Source: Spirochaetales bacterium (GTDB taxonomy: Bacteria > Spirochaetota > Spirochaetia > Treponematales > Treponemataceae). From it: a stretch of 38,238 nucleotides of DNA. A program made the translations under genes and the position numbers. The stretch lies in contig JAUNWH010000025.1 in assembly GCA_030540405.1 (NCBI GenBank), forward strand, positions 1 to 38,238. Reading direction: 5' to 3'. The notes beneath the pieces are model-generated. The model saw nothing but the letters and a program-made list of their open reading frames with translations, was not told the origin of the DNA and ran no database searches. Shown one piece after another: positions 16,004 to 23,478 of this stretch; positions within the stretch are counted from its first letter, which is position 1; the number at the start of each line of letters is the position of its first letter.

Positions 16004-16138
16004 TTTCTAAAAACTTCAGTTTTTAGAAATAACTCTGAAAATGCGATGTTTTAATTCGTGCTATTATAACAAATTAAAACTCGCAGGCATCTCTAAAAAT
16101 AAACTGTAATGAACTATAAAGTGAGTTTTAGAGATGCC
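16004..16138 (+). promoter_or_regulatory. Hairpin-rich leader of the metallochaperone gene
   Basis: Three consecutive inverted repeats. First, TTTCTAAAAACT (16004-16015) with AGTTTTTAGAAA (16018-16029), perfect 12 bp with a 2-nt loop. Second, GCGA-T-GTTTTAATT (16043-16056) with AATTAAAACTCGC (16072-16084), 13 bp with one bulged base. Third, GGCATCTCTAAAA (16086-16098) with TTTTAGAGATGCC (16126-16138), perfect 13 bp. The first and third share a TTTTAGA core. This may be a regulatory leader, or an inserted palindromic repeat family different from copies A-F. Confidence 0.6.
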
Positions 16139-16162
16139 CAAAACATATTTATAGAGGCATTT

Positions 16163-17383
16163 ATGAAGAAATTAACACCTATAACACTCCTATGCGGTTA
16201 TCTTGGAGCAGGAAAAACAACTCTTCTAAACAAAGTTCTTTCGAATCAGGAAGGATATAAAGTCGCAGTTATTGTAAATGACATTGGCGAAGTGAATTTT
16301 GACGAAAAACTTATTGCTGACGGAGCAAAAATAACAGACACATCAAGCATAGTTCCTTTGACAAACGGCTGTATTTGCTGCACACTCAAAACTCAGCTTG
16401 CCCAGAACATAGAAAACCTCATAAAAAGCGGCAAATTTGACTATATTATGATTGAAGCAAGCGGCGTATGCGAGCCAATGCCTATTGTTCAGGAACTTGA
16501 AACAATAAAGAATGGCAAAGTTGACAATGTTGTAGGCGTTGTTGACGCAGCACGTCTTGTAGATGAATTTTCAGGTGGCGACAAGCTCTTGAAAAAGGAT
16601 TCTATTGAGGAAGAAGACGTAGAAAGCCTTCTTGTTCAGCAGATTGAGTTCTGTTCCACACTTGTAATTAACAAAAAGGACTTGGTTTCTGATGAAGAAT
16701 TCAAGAAAGTACGCAAAGTTATTGAAGTTCTTCACCCGGGCGTAAAAATAATTGAAACAAGCCATGGCGATGTAGACGTAAAAGAAATCATGGGAACAAA
16801 TTCCTTTGAATTTGACAGCGTTTATGCAAGCGCAGGCTGGTGCAAGCATCTTGAAGAAGACGAAATTGAGGATGAACATCACGAAGAGCACCACCACCAT
16901 GAAGAAGAGCATGATGAACACGAAGAACATCATCACCACGAACATGATGAGCACGACCATGAAGGACACGATCATCACCATCATCATGAGCACCGCCACG
17001 AAGGAGAAAGCGAAGACGAGTACGGAATAGGAACTTTCATCTATTATAGAAGAAAACCTTTTGACCGCCAGCTTTTAGACGAATATGCAAACACTTGGCC
17101 TCGCAATATTATTCGCTGCAAAGGTCTTATGTGGTTCGCAGATGAGCCAGAGATGGCTTGGGTATTTGAAACTTCAGGCAGACAGATTCAAGCAGGCTAT
17201 TCTGGACAGTGGGTTGCTGCCTGTTCACCTGCCGAGCAGAAAAAAATCCTTGAAGAAAACCCAAAGATAAAAGATGAATGGGATAAAGATGTAGGCGACA
17301 GAATGATTAAGCTATGTATAATAGGACAGAATCTGGACAAAGAAAAGATTTCTGCAGAACTTGATAAATGCCTTGCAAAATAA
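16163..17383 (+). CDS. COG0523 (CobW/ZNG1-type) metallochaperone GTPase with His-rich insert
   Basis: A 406-aa G3E-family GTPase. Proteins of this class insert or traffic metals, often zinc, using GTP. Seen: Walker A GYLGAGKTT (12-20), the metal-binding CxCC motif (C70, C72, C73), a Walker-B-like IEASG, NKKD (170-173) for guanine recognition, and a C-terminal CobW_C domain (about 287-406). Between the domains lies an insert with 23 His in about 41 residues (239-279), interspersed with Glu and Asp, a likely metal store. ATG 16163 has AGAGG at 16152-16156. An earlier in-frame ATG at 16109 lies inside the leader hairpin and is rejected. The metal is inferred to be zinc, cobalt or nickel; sequence alone cannot decide. 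Confidence 0.88.
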   Translation: MKKLTPITLLCGYLGAGKTTLLNKVLSNQEGYKVAVIVNDIGEVNFDEKLIADGAKITDTSSIVPLTNGCICCTLKTQLAQNIENLIKSGKFDYIMIEASGVCEPMPIVQELETIKNGKVDNVVGVVDAARLVDEFSGGDKLLKKDSIEEEDVESLLVQQIEFCSTLVINKKDLVSDEEFKKVRKVIEVLHPGVKIIETSHGDVDVKEIMGTNSFEFDSVYASAGWCKHLEEDEIEDEHHEEHHHHEEEHDEHEEHHHHEHDEHDHEGHDHHHHHEHRHEGESEDEYGIGTFIYYRRKPFDRQLLDEYANTWPRNIIRCKGLMWFADEPEMAWVFETSGRQIQAGYSGQWVAACSPAEQKKILEENPKIKDEWDKDVGDRMIKLCIIGQNLDKEKISAELDKCLAK

Positions 17384-17390
17384 AAGCACA

Positions 17391-17421
17391 TTCAGCAGTT
17401 TATTTTGTTTAAGCTGCTGAA
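17391..17421 (+). terminator. Hairpin between CobW-type and HD genes, no U-tract
   Basis: TTCAGCAG (17391-17398) pairs with CTGCTGAA (17414-17421). The following bases ACTACTTGG give no T-run, so this is more likely an mRNA-stabilising or partial-termination hairpin than a full terminator. Confidence 0.4.
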
Positions 17422-17439
17422 ACTACTTGGAATATATTT

Positions 17440-18480
17440 ATGAAAGAAGATTTTGCAGCTAAATACCACAGAATTTTATGCAAAAAAGCGCCGGATTTTC
17501 TAAGTAAATATATTTCATTGCCTATTTTAAAGCGTCTTGAAGGCGTTGGACTTTTATGCGGCACTGACTGGACGCCTCTTTTTCACAACAGTTTCTTTTA
17601 TTCACGGCTCGACCATTCAATAGGAACGGCTTTAATTGTCTGGAACTTTACAAAGGATAAAAAGCAGACAATCGCTGCTCTTCTTCATGATGTTTCAACA
17701 CCTGCATTCAGCCACGTTTCTGATTTTAAGAACGGAGATGCGCTTACACAAAGCAGCACTGAAAATCTAAATGCGCAGTTAATAGTAAATGATTCAGAAC
17801 TTCTTGAATTTCTAAAGCGTGACGGAATAAATGTTGCAGAAATAAACGACTATCACATTTATCCTGTTGCCGACAACGAAATTCCGGGCTTAAGCGCAGA
17901 CCGTTTGGAATATATGTATCCGAGCGGAGCGGCGTTGGATTCGATTTGGACTTTAAATGAAATAGAAAGCAGCTACAATCACATAAATATCTTGGAAAAT
18001 GAAAAAGGAATTCCAGAACTGGGCTTTTTAGAAGAAGATAAATGTTTGATTTATACAAAAAAATTCATTCAAACAAGCATGATTCTTCAGCAGAATGAAG
18101 ATAAAATCGCAATGCAGCTTATGGCGGACATACTTACACTTGCGGAAGAAAGCAAAATCATAAAGCCAGGTGAGCTTTTTGCATTTTCTGAAAAAGAACT
18201 TATAGAAATATTTTCAAAATCAGCAGAAGCAAATCCTTCTTGGGAATTTTCAAAATATTTCAGGACATTTCGTGGAATGAAAAAGATTTTCCGTTCTGAA
18301 AATAAAATGAAGGGCTTTTATTGTGTCGATTTGCAAGTAAAAAGACGTTACATAAATCCGCTCGTCAAAACAAAAAACGGCGCAAAAAGAATTTCTGAAA
18401 TAAATAAAGAAGCAAAAGAAATTATAGAGCAGTTTTTACACTTCAATGATACAAAATTTGGCTGTGTGGAGTTTCTATGA
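17440..18480 (+). CDS. HD-domain phosphohydrolase
   Basis: A 346-aa HD-superfamily protein. Metal-binding residues are visible in SRLDHSIGTA (first His, about residue 59) and ALLHDVSTPAFSHVSDF (HD, about 86-87), with a later downstream Asp in LSADRLEYMYPSG. The arrangement recalls dGTPase/SAMHD1-like and YpgQ-type hydrolases, which cleave nucleotides or nucleotide-like phosphates. The exact substrate is not deducible. ATG 17440 has a weak GGAA upstream. The stop overlaps the next start (ATGA), so it is translationally coupled to the AraC-type regulator, which suggests a shared regulatory task. Confidence 0.8.
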   Translation: MKEDFAAKYHRILCKKAPDFLSKYISLPILKRLEGVGLLCGTDWTPLFHNSFFYSRLDHSIGTALIVWNFTKDKKQTIAALLHDVSTPAFSHVSDFKNGDALTQSSTENLNAQLIVNDSELLEFLKRDGINVAEINDYHIYPVADNEIPGLSADRLEYMYPSGAALDSIWTLNEIESSYNHINILENEKGIPELGFLEEDKCLIYTKKFIQTSMILQQNEDKIAMQLMADILTLAEESKIIKPGELFAFSEKELIEIFSKSAEANPSWEFSKYFRTFRGMKKIFRSENKMKGFYCVDLQVKRRYINPLVKTKNGAKRISEINKEAKEIIEQFLHFNDTKFGCVEFL

Positions 18481-19193
18481 TTCAATGGAAGCCACGGAAA
18501 ATAATTTTTATAGGAAACCAGACACCTCTTTTAAAGATTCTTGCAAAAGAAAATGAAACAGAAGTAATTTCATCTGTTAGTTTTCTTTCTACTTTAGCCA
18601 CAAGATTTGTCCCGGATTTGATTGTTTTTGACAGCATACAGGATGCAGACATTCTTGAAGTGCGGAAAAATGAAAAACTAATCTTTGTTCCAGTTCTAAT
18701 TACAGAAGAAAACTTTAAAGAACTCAACAACCTAAATTCAATATCTGATTTTTCAAATGTAATTATATGCAACCAATCTGTTTCGCAATGCAGCCAATTT
18801 GTTGAACGATTGAAAAACCTTATGTCAAAAAAACAGCCAGTTCTTCCTTCAAGGACAGGTTCTATTGTAAAGTACGCAATTCTTTATATGAACAAAAATC
18901 TTTCTAAAAAAATCAGCAGAAATACGCTTGCAGACCAAGTTGGAGTTGATCCAGACTATCTTACACGTATTTTTCACAAGGAAATGGGAATAGGAATTTC
19001 TGCATATCTTAGTCTTTTTAGGCTAGAAGAAGGCCATAAGCTTCTTTCGCTTACGGGAATGAAAATTCAAGATATTGCAAAGGAATGCGGATTTTCAAAT
19101 CCGGCGTATTTTATAAATTCCTACCGCGCAAGATTTGGAATTTCTCCTGGCACAGTAAGAAAAGAAGGTCTTTTACCTGTAAATGCTTTTTAA
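18477..19193 (+). CDS. AraC-family regulator with degenerate receiver-like N-domain
   Basis: A 238-aa protein. Residues about 8-118 fold like a response-regulator receiver (KIIFIGNQ, PDLIVFDS, FVPVLITEEN). The acidic pair after strand 1 is absent and the usual Lys after strand 5 is replaced (IICNQS), so normal phosphorylation is doubtful although the VFD aspartate remains. Residues about 130-232 are a double helix-turn-helix AraC domain (TLADQVGVDPDYLTRIFHKE; IQDIAKECGFSNPAYFINSY). GGAG at 18468-18471 precedes ATG 18477, which overlaps the HD gene stop. Targets are unknown. No cognate kinase is adjacent. Confidence 0.85.
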   Translation: MIQWKPRKIIFIGNQTPLLKILAKENETEVISSVSFLSTLATRFVPDLIVFDSIQDADILEVRKNEKLIFVPVLITEENFKELNNLNSISDFSNVIICNQSVSQCSQFVERLKNLMSKKQPVLPSRTGSIVKYAILYMNKNLSKKISRNTLADQVGVDPDYLTRIFHKEMGIGISAYLSLFRLEEGHKLLSLTGMKIQDIAKECGFSNPAYFINSYRARFGISPGTVRKEGLLPVNAF

Positions 19194-19207
19194 CAATTTC
19201 ATTTTAA

Positions 19208-19352
19208 TAGGTCAAATGTCGAGTTTTAGAATTTCTTGAAATTCCTAGTCATTATAGGGCTTGACCCGATAATCTCTTGCAATTTTTTAAGCAAGATTGC
19301 CGTGTCAAGCACGGCAATGACAGTAAACTTACAAAACTCGAAATTGTACCTA
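19208..19352. repeat. Dispersed palindromic repeat, copy C (145 bp)
   Basis: Complete element with 20-bp imperfect terminal inverted repeats: TAGGTCAAATGTCGAGTTTT at left, and TAGGTACAATTTCGAGTTTT read inward from the right. The core is oriented as in copy B and has a clean GATTGCCGTG / CACGGCAATGAC hairpin. It fills the gap between the AraC-type gene and the pth promoter. Confidence 0.85.
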
Positions 19353-19394
19353 ATAAATAAAAAGCTCATTTTGCTTTCAAAAGTTTTCAGATTA

Positions 19395-19423
19395 TTGAAT
19401 TCAAAAGTTTTATAGCCTATAAT
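19395..19423 (+). promoter_or_regulatory. pth promoter, start codon at +1
   Basis: TTGAAT (19395-19400), 17 nt, then perfect TATAAT (19418-19423). Only six bases separate the -10 from ATG 19430, so the expected transcription start coincides with the start codon. There is no Shine-Dalgarno sequence, which points to a leaderless mRNA. Confidence 0.75.
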
Positions 19424-19429
19424 GCACAC

Positions 19430-20092
19430 ATGATTCAGCTAATTGCATTTTTAGGAAACTACGGAAAGGAATATTCAGGCACAAGACATAATGTTCCATG
19501 GATTTTTGAAGAACAGCTTCCGTTTGCATCAAAAATTTCTTGGCAGTCAAAGCATAAATCAGAGTTTTCTTGTATTGACTATGCAGACTTTTTAAATTGG
19601 CTAAAGGATTTTTCACTTATAAAACCAAGACAAGACGGCACTTTGCCCATAGCTTCAAATGCTCCAGACAAAATTTACTTTATGAAGCCTTTGACTTACA
19701 TGAATTTAAGCGGAGAAGCAGTTGGAGAAGCCGCCCGTTTCTTTAAAATAAAGCCAGAAAATATTCTTATTTTGCATGATGAAATTGAACTTCCGCTTGG
19801 AACACTCAGTTTAAAGTGGTCTGGAGGACTTGGAGGACACAACGGGCTTCGTTCAATAAAGGAACATCTTGGAACTGCGGATTTTTGGAGACTAAGATTC
19901 GGAGTTGGAAAGCCAGTCCACGGAAGTGTTGCTGATTTTGTGCTAGGTTCATTTTCAGAAGATGAAAAGATAATGCTTTCACAAGTTTTTTCACAGGCAA
20001 ATATTCTTTTTTCAAAAATTTTGACTTCATCACAGCCAGAAAAACTGATTCCTGAATGGGGTAAGAAAAAAGTTATTCCAGAAACAAAGTAA
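19430..20092 (+). CDS. pth: Peptidyl-tRNA hydrolase
   Basis: The 220-aa enzyme releases peptides from prematurely dropped peptidyl-tRNA. Seen: the catalytic His in SGTRHNV (residue 20), MKPLTYMNLSG (the Asn that orients substrate), HDEIELPLG (the catalytic Asp region), GGLGGHNGLRSI and FGVGKP. It is about 25 residues longer than E. coli Pth (194 aa), mainly through an insertion between RHN and MNLSG (about 48-70, rich in Lys, Asp and Pro). Two usually conserved spots differ: NPG reads NYG, and RHNxG reads RHNVP. It heads the run pth-mazG-clpP and appears leaderless. The catalytic residues are intact, so activity is expected. Confidence 0.93.
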   Translation: MIQLIAFLGNYGKEYSGTRHNVPWIFEEQLPFASKISWQSKHKSEFSCIDYADFLNWLKDFSLIKPRQDGTLPIASNAPDKIYFMKPLTYMNLSGEAVGEAARFFKIKPENILILHDEIELPLGTLSLKWSGGLGGHNGLRSIKEHLGTADFWRLRFGVGKPVHGSVADFVLGSFSEDEKIMLSQVFSQANILFSKILTSSQPEKLIPEWGKKKVIPETK

Positions 20093-20107
20093 AAGAAAAG
20101 TTATTTT

Positions 20108-20944
20108 ATGGAAGAATCAGAACTTACAAAGAAAATAGAAAATCTTTCACTGCCAGCCGCTTCATTCAACAGGCTTTTTGAACTTGCAAATATTCTGCGC
20201 AAAGAATGTCCTTGGGATAAAATTCAAACTCCGCAGACATTAAGAAGCACATTAATAGAAGAAACATTTGAAACTGTTGATGCGATAACAGAAAAAAGCC
20301 CAAGCCACGTGCGAGAAGAGCTAGGCGATGTATTTTTTAATCTTATTTTCATTGCAAAATGCTTTGAAGAAGAAAATGAATTTACAATCGATCAAGTTTT
20401 AAATGAAGTTTGCGAAAAACTTATCCGCAGGCATCCGCACATCTTTGAAATCACAAGCGAAACAAAGTCTTCAACCAAAATTCAAAGCGCATCAGATGTA
20501 AAAGCGCAGTGGGACAAAATAAAAGACAATGTGGAAGGCAGAAAACAGGAAAGCGCAATTGATTCTGTTCCAAAAGGATTTCCGCCGCTTTTAAAAGCAT
20601 TTAAAATTCTAAAGAAAGCTGCAAAAGAAGGCTTTGACTGGCGAGCAACAGAACAAGCTTATGATAAAGTAAAGGAAGAATTAACTGAAGTAAGAGAATC
20701 TTCGCCAGAAAACACGGAAGAAGAAGTTGGAGACTTGCTTTTATCATGTGTAAATTTAAGCCGCAAGCTCAATGTAGATCCGTCAGTTGCGCTTGAAAGA
20801 GCCATAAACAAGTTCAGCACAAGATTCAAGTTCGTTGAAAAAAGCATGAAAAAGGAAAATCTTGAAATGAAAGCCGAAAATGATAAAAAAATGATGGAAT
20901 TTTGGAAATCAGCAAAGATTATTGAAAATACAGCAGATTTATAG
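20108..20944 (+). CDS. mazG: Nucleoside triphosphate pyrophosphohydrolase MazG
   Basis: A 278-aa two-domain MazG (E. coli 263 aa), which hydrolyses NTPs and dNTPs to the monophosphate and PPi for pool cleansing. The N-domain shows ECPWDKIQTPQTLRSTLIEE with ETVDAI and EELGDVFFNLIF. The C-domain shows DWRATEQAYDKVKEELTEV and EEEVGDLLLSCVNLSRKL, the EExxE-12-28-ExxD metal arrangement. A variable linker (about 120-160) joins them. It starts 15 nt after the pth stop with only a weak AAGAAAAG ribosome-binding site. The clpP promoter is embedded in its last codons. Confidence 0.93.
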   Translation: MEESELTKKIENLSLPAASFNRLFELANILRKECPWDKIQTPQTLRSTLIEETFETVDAITEKSPSHVREELGDVFFNLIFIAKCFEEENEFTIDQVLNEVCEKLIRRHPHIFEITSETKSSTKIQSASDVKAQWDKIKDNVEGRKQESAIDSVPKGFPPLLKAFKILKKAAKEGFDWRATEQAYDKVKEELTEVRESSPENTEEEVGDLLLSCVNLSRKLNVDPSVALERAINKFSTRFKFVEKSMKKENLEMKAENDKKMMEFWKSAKIIENTADL

Positions 20945-20950
20945 TATATT
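20922..20950 (+). promoter_or_regulatory. clpP promoter inside mazG
   Basis: TTGAAA (20922-20927), 17 nt, then TATATT (20945-20950). Six bases later stands an in-frame ATG (20957). The predicted start of transcription falls on that ATG, while a second ATG at 20996 carries a Shine-Dalgarno sequence. Confidence 0.65.
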
Positions 20951-20995
20951 TTTAGCATGGCTGCTCCTTATATTGCAGTCTTTTTTGGAGTAAAA

Positions 20996-21607
20996 ATGAT
21001 CAAAAAAATTGATGGCATCGTTTTGGAAGATGAAAAAGAGGAAAAAAAAGCTGAAAACGCAGCGCCTGATCCTCTTGCAGAAAAGTTTTTAAAGACAAGG
21101 CAAATTCTTTTAAGCGGCGAAATCTGCGAAGAGCTTGCAGAAAAGATTATAAGGCAGCTTTTAATTCTTGAAGCAGACAACGATAAGCCTATTTACATTT
21201 ATGTTGACAGTCCTGGCGGAGATGTTTACGCAGGATTCGCAATTTTTGACACAATCCGCTTTATAAATGCGCCTGTTTATATAATTGGAACAGGACTTAT
21301 TGCAAGCGCGGCAGCATTGATTCTTCTTTCTGTGCCAAAAGAGCGCAGACTTGGACTTCCACATTCAAGTTATTTGATTCACCAGCCTTCAAGCGGAATG
21401 AAAGGCGTTGCGACAGACATTGAAATTCATGCAGCAGAGCTTGCAAAGACACGCACAAAGATAAATGAGATAATTTCGGAGCAGACAGGAACTTCATTAG
21501 AAAAAGTTTCAAAGGATACTGACCGCGACTATTGGCTTAATTCAGAAGAAGCAGTTCAATATGGACTTATCTGCAAAGTAATTACAAACCGCAAAGACTT
21601 AGGCTGA
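20996..21607 (+). CDS. clpP: ClpP-type serine protease subunit
   Basis: A 203-aa (from ATG 20996) ClpP-family peptidase, the proteolytic chamber used with Clp ATPases. Seen: YVDSPGGDVYAGFAIFDTI, catalytic Ser in GLIASAAALIL, catalytic His in YLIHQPSSGMKG, and the Asp segment DTDRDYWLNSEEAVQYGLI. The N-terminus is acidic and Lys-rich (DEKEEKKAENAA) rather than the usual short ClpP start, so this may be a ClpP paralogue. TTGGAG lies 5 nt before ATG 20996. The alternative ATG at 20957 (MAAPYIAVFFGVK added) sits at the predicted transcript start and could be used leaderlessly. Confidence 0.88.
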   Translation: MIKKIDGIVLEDEKEEKKAENAAPDPLAEKFLKTRQILLSGEICEELAEKIIRQLLILEADNDKPIYIYVDSPGGDVYAGFAIFDTIRFINAPVYIIGTGLIASAAALILLSVPKERRLGLPHSSYLIHQPSSGMKGVATDIEIHAAELAKTRTKINEIISEQTGTSLEKVSKDTDRDYWLNSEEAVQYGLICKVITNRKDLG

Positions 21608-21617
21608 TTTTTTCAAA

Positions 21618-22547
21618 ATGACTTTCGAGCTTACAGATTCCATTAAAAATGACATTATATTTGCTATGGAAGACCAAAATTCACAAAGCGTTTTCAATGC
21701 TGCGGAAAATAAGGTTGTAAGCGTTGTAAAGAACTTTGACAATCCGGCAGAAGACTTAAAAATAGATGAAAACAAAGTCTATTCTTTGCCAAACTGGACA
21801 AGTGATGACGGTTTTGATCTTATGGAAGCCTTTTCAGAAAACTGCCGTTCACCTTTAGCGAGGAATGAATTAAAAAGATGCTTGCAAAGCAGAAGGGGGG
21901 TGTTCAGAAATTTTAAGAATATTCTAAAAGCGTATCCAGATGTTGAAAAAAGATGGTTTGCATTCAAAACAAAGACAATGCTTTCTAAAATCAACGAATG
22001 GTACAATGACTTGCGCGAGACTTGGGGGCTTGAGTTTCTTGAAGAAGATTCCGCAGATGAAACTGAAGATCTTGTTCGGAATGATTTTGAGTTCAAGGAA
22101 TACGATTCCGACAGGGACAAGGAATGCGTTGATCGTGCAGTTGAAATAATGGCAGAAGAATATAAAAACAGCTTTGAAGGCGAGATTGGAATTTCCATTG
22201 CTGCGATGTGGCATTACCAGTCAGCTTTTTCTAAAAATAAGAATAAGTATGGTTTTGTTTGCTATTCCCAATTAAAAGAATTTTTGGGCTGTGTTTTATT
22301 TTCATCTTGTCCGTCCTCGGCAAAAAGAACAGCTGTAGTTACTGATTTTTTTGTCTTTCAGAATTACCGTGGCTTAGGCATAGGAAAAGAACTTTTCCAA
22401 AAATGTCTGGAAAAAGCAAAAAGCAGCGGAATTCAGTGGGTTTTATTTTCAAATACAATTATTCCGGAATCCATGGAGCATTTATTAAGCCAATTTTCTT
22501 TTGAAAAGCTAGGATCCGGCTATGTTGTAGATTTATTAAAAGATTAA
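21618..22547 (+). CDS. UPF0158-GNAT acetyltransferase fusion
   Basis: This 309-aa protein joins two modules. Residues about 55-145 match the UPF0158 family (SLPNWTSDDGFDLMEAF, LQSRRGVFRNFKNIL, RWFAFKTK, INEWYNDL), whose role is unknown. Residues about 155-309 form a GNAT N-acetyltransferase domain with the acetyl-CoA loop FQNYRGLGIGKELF and the following helix. The acetyl acceptor is not predictable. It begins 10 nt after the clpP stop without a good ribosome-binding site, so coupling to clpP is likely. ATG 21666 is a possible later start that removes 16 residues but keeps both domains. Confidence 0.8.
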   Translation: MTFELTDSIKNDIIFAMEDQNSQSVFNAAENKVVSVVKNFDNPAEDLKIDENKVYSLPNWTSDDGFDLMEAFSENCRSPLARNELKRCLQSRRGVFRNFKNILKAYPDVEKRWFAFKTKTMLSKINEWYNDLRETWGLEFLEEDSADETEDLVRNDFEFKEYDSDRDKECVDRAVEIMAEEYKNSFEGEIGISIAAMWHYQSAFSKNKNKYGFVCYSQLKEFLGCVLFSSCPSSAKRTAVVTDFFVFQNYRGLGIGKELFQKCLEKAKSSGIQWVLFSNTIIPESMEHLLSQFSFEKLGSGYVVDLLKD

Positions 22548-22617
22548 TTTTTTATTCTGAAAAGCCATGCAGCGGCAAATTCAGAAAAGAGCCTTAGTTA
22601 GTTACAGGAGTTTGATT

Positions 22618-23478
22618 ATGGCATACAACAATAACCGTGAAGGTTTTAAATTGAACGAAGAAAACATCGCATCATTTTTGTCAGATGCAGTAAACCGCGT
22701 GGAAAAAGCAAGCAATGCAGAAATTGAAACATTGAAGCAGATTAAAAAGCTTTTCAAAAAGAATGTTCCATTTTCACGCAGAAGTTATGTAGCAGCATTG
22801 CTTATTAAAAATGCAAATTCAGGATTCAAGAGCAACCGTTTCAACCGCACAGAAAAAGCAGAAAAGTTCGGACGCTCAGACAGAAATGAACGTTTTTCAA
22901 GAAATGAAAGCCGCCAGTCAGAAAGAAATTCAGAAGAACGCAAGGAACGCGCAGAAAAATCTCCACGTGTAACAATCGATCCTTCTGTTGCAGACACAAT
23001 TTTTATAAGTGTTGGAAGAAGCCGCGGAGTTTTCCCAAGAGATTTAGTTGGACTTCTCGTAAGCGTTGCAGGTCTTGAACGCTCACGCATTGGAGAAATC
23101 AGAGTTCTTTCAAACTATTCTTTTATAACTCTCTTTGCGGAAGACTGCGATAAGACGATCAAGGCATTGAACGAATATGAATACCGCGGAAGAAAATTAA
23201 GCGTAAGCTATTCGCGCAAAAAGGACGAAAATGAAGCTTCTGGAAATGCAGAACAGGCTTCAACAGAGCCTGCAATTTCAGAAGAAGCAATACCTGCAAA
23301 TGTTGTAAATGACGCGCACGCAGACACATCAGCAAATACAGAAGAAGCGAAGATTGCAGCAGAACAGAGCGCATTCGCAGCTTCAATGGACAATGCGCCA
23401 GTTGAAGACAAACCGTATTCAGAAACAACTGATGACGGCCAGGTAAAATCCCACTTTGGAAATGGTGAAGCATATTGA
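22618..23478 (+). CDS. Stand-alone DbpA-type RNA-binding domain protein
   Basis: A 286-aa protein with no helicase core. An N-terminal helical segment (about 10-65) is followed by an Arg/Glu/Ser-rich disordered stretch (about 70-118), then a DbpA/CsdA C-terminal RNA-recognition fold (about 125-205: TIFISVGRSRGVFPRDLVGL, IGEIRVLSNYSFITLF, YRGRKLSVSYSR), and an acidic Ala/Glu-rich tail. In DEAD-box proteins this domain targets the helicase to rRNA. Here it may act in trans or bind RNA alone. ATG 22618 has CAGGAG seven bases upstream, so the earlier in-frame start at 22567 is rejected. The stop overlaps the TTG start of the next gene. Confidence 0.8.
   Translation: MAYNNNREGFKLNEENIASFLSDAVNRVEKASNAEIETLKQIKKLFKKNVPFSRRSYVAALLIKNANSGFKSNRFNRTEKAEKFGRSDRNERFSRNESRQSERNSEERKERAEKSPRVTIDPSVADTIFISVGRSRGVFPRDLVGLLVSVAGLERSRIGEIRVLSNYSFITLFAEDCDKTIKALNEYEYRGRKLSVSYSRKKDENEASGNAEQASTEPAISEEAIPANVVNDAHADTSANTEEAKIAAEQSAFAASMDNAPVEDKPYSETTDDGQVKSHFGNGEAY

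Noticed and set aside
16041..16109. 22-codon leader peptide (starting MRCFNSCYYNKLKLAG) ending in TAATG before the COG0523 gene
   Set aside because: It has no Shine-Dalgarno sequence and lies entirely within the inverted repeats. The apparent frame is better explained by the hairpin sequence itself.
16571..16999. 142-codon minus-strand frame rich in Met, Val and Phe
   Set aside because: It is the antisense reading of the His-rich insert of the COG0523 gene, which produces artificial hydrophobic repeats.
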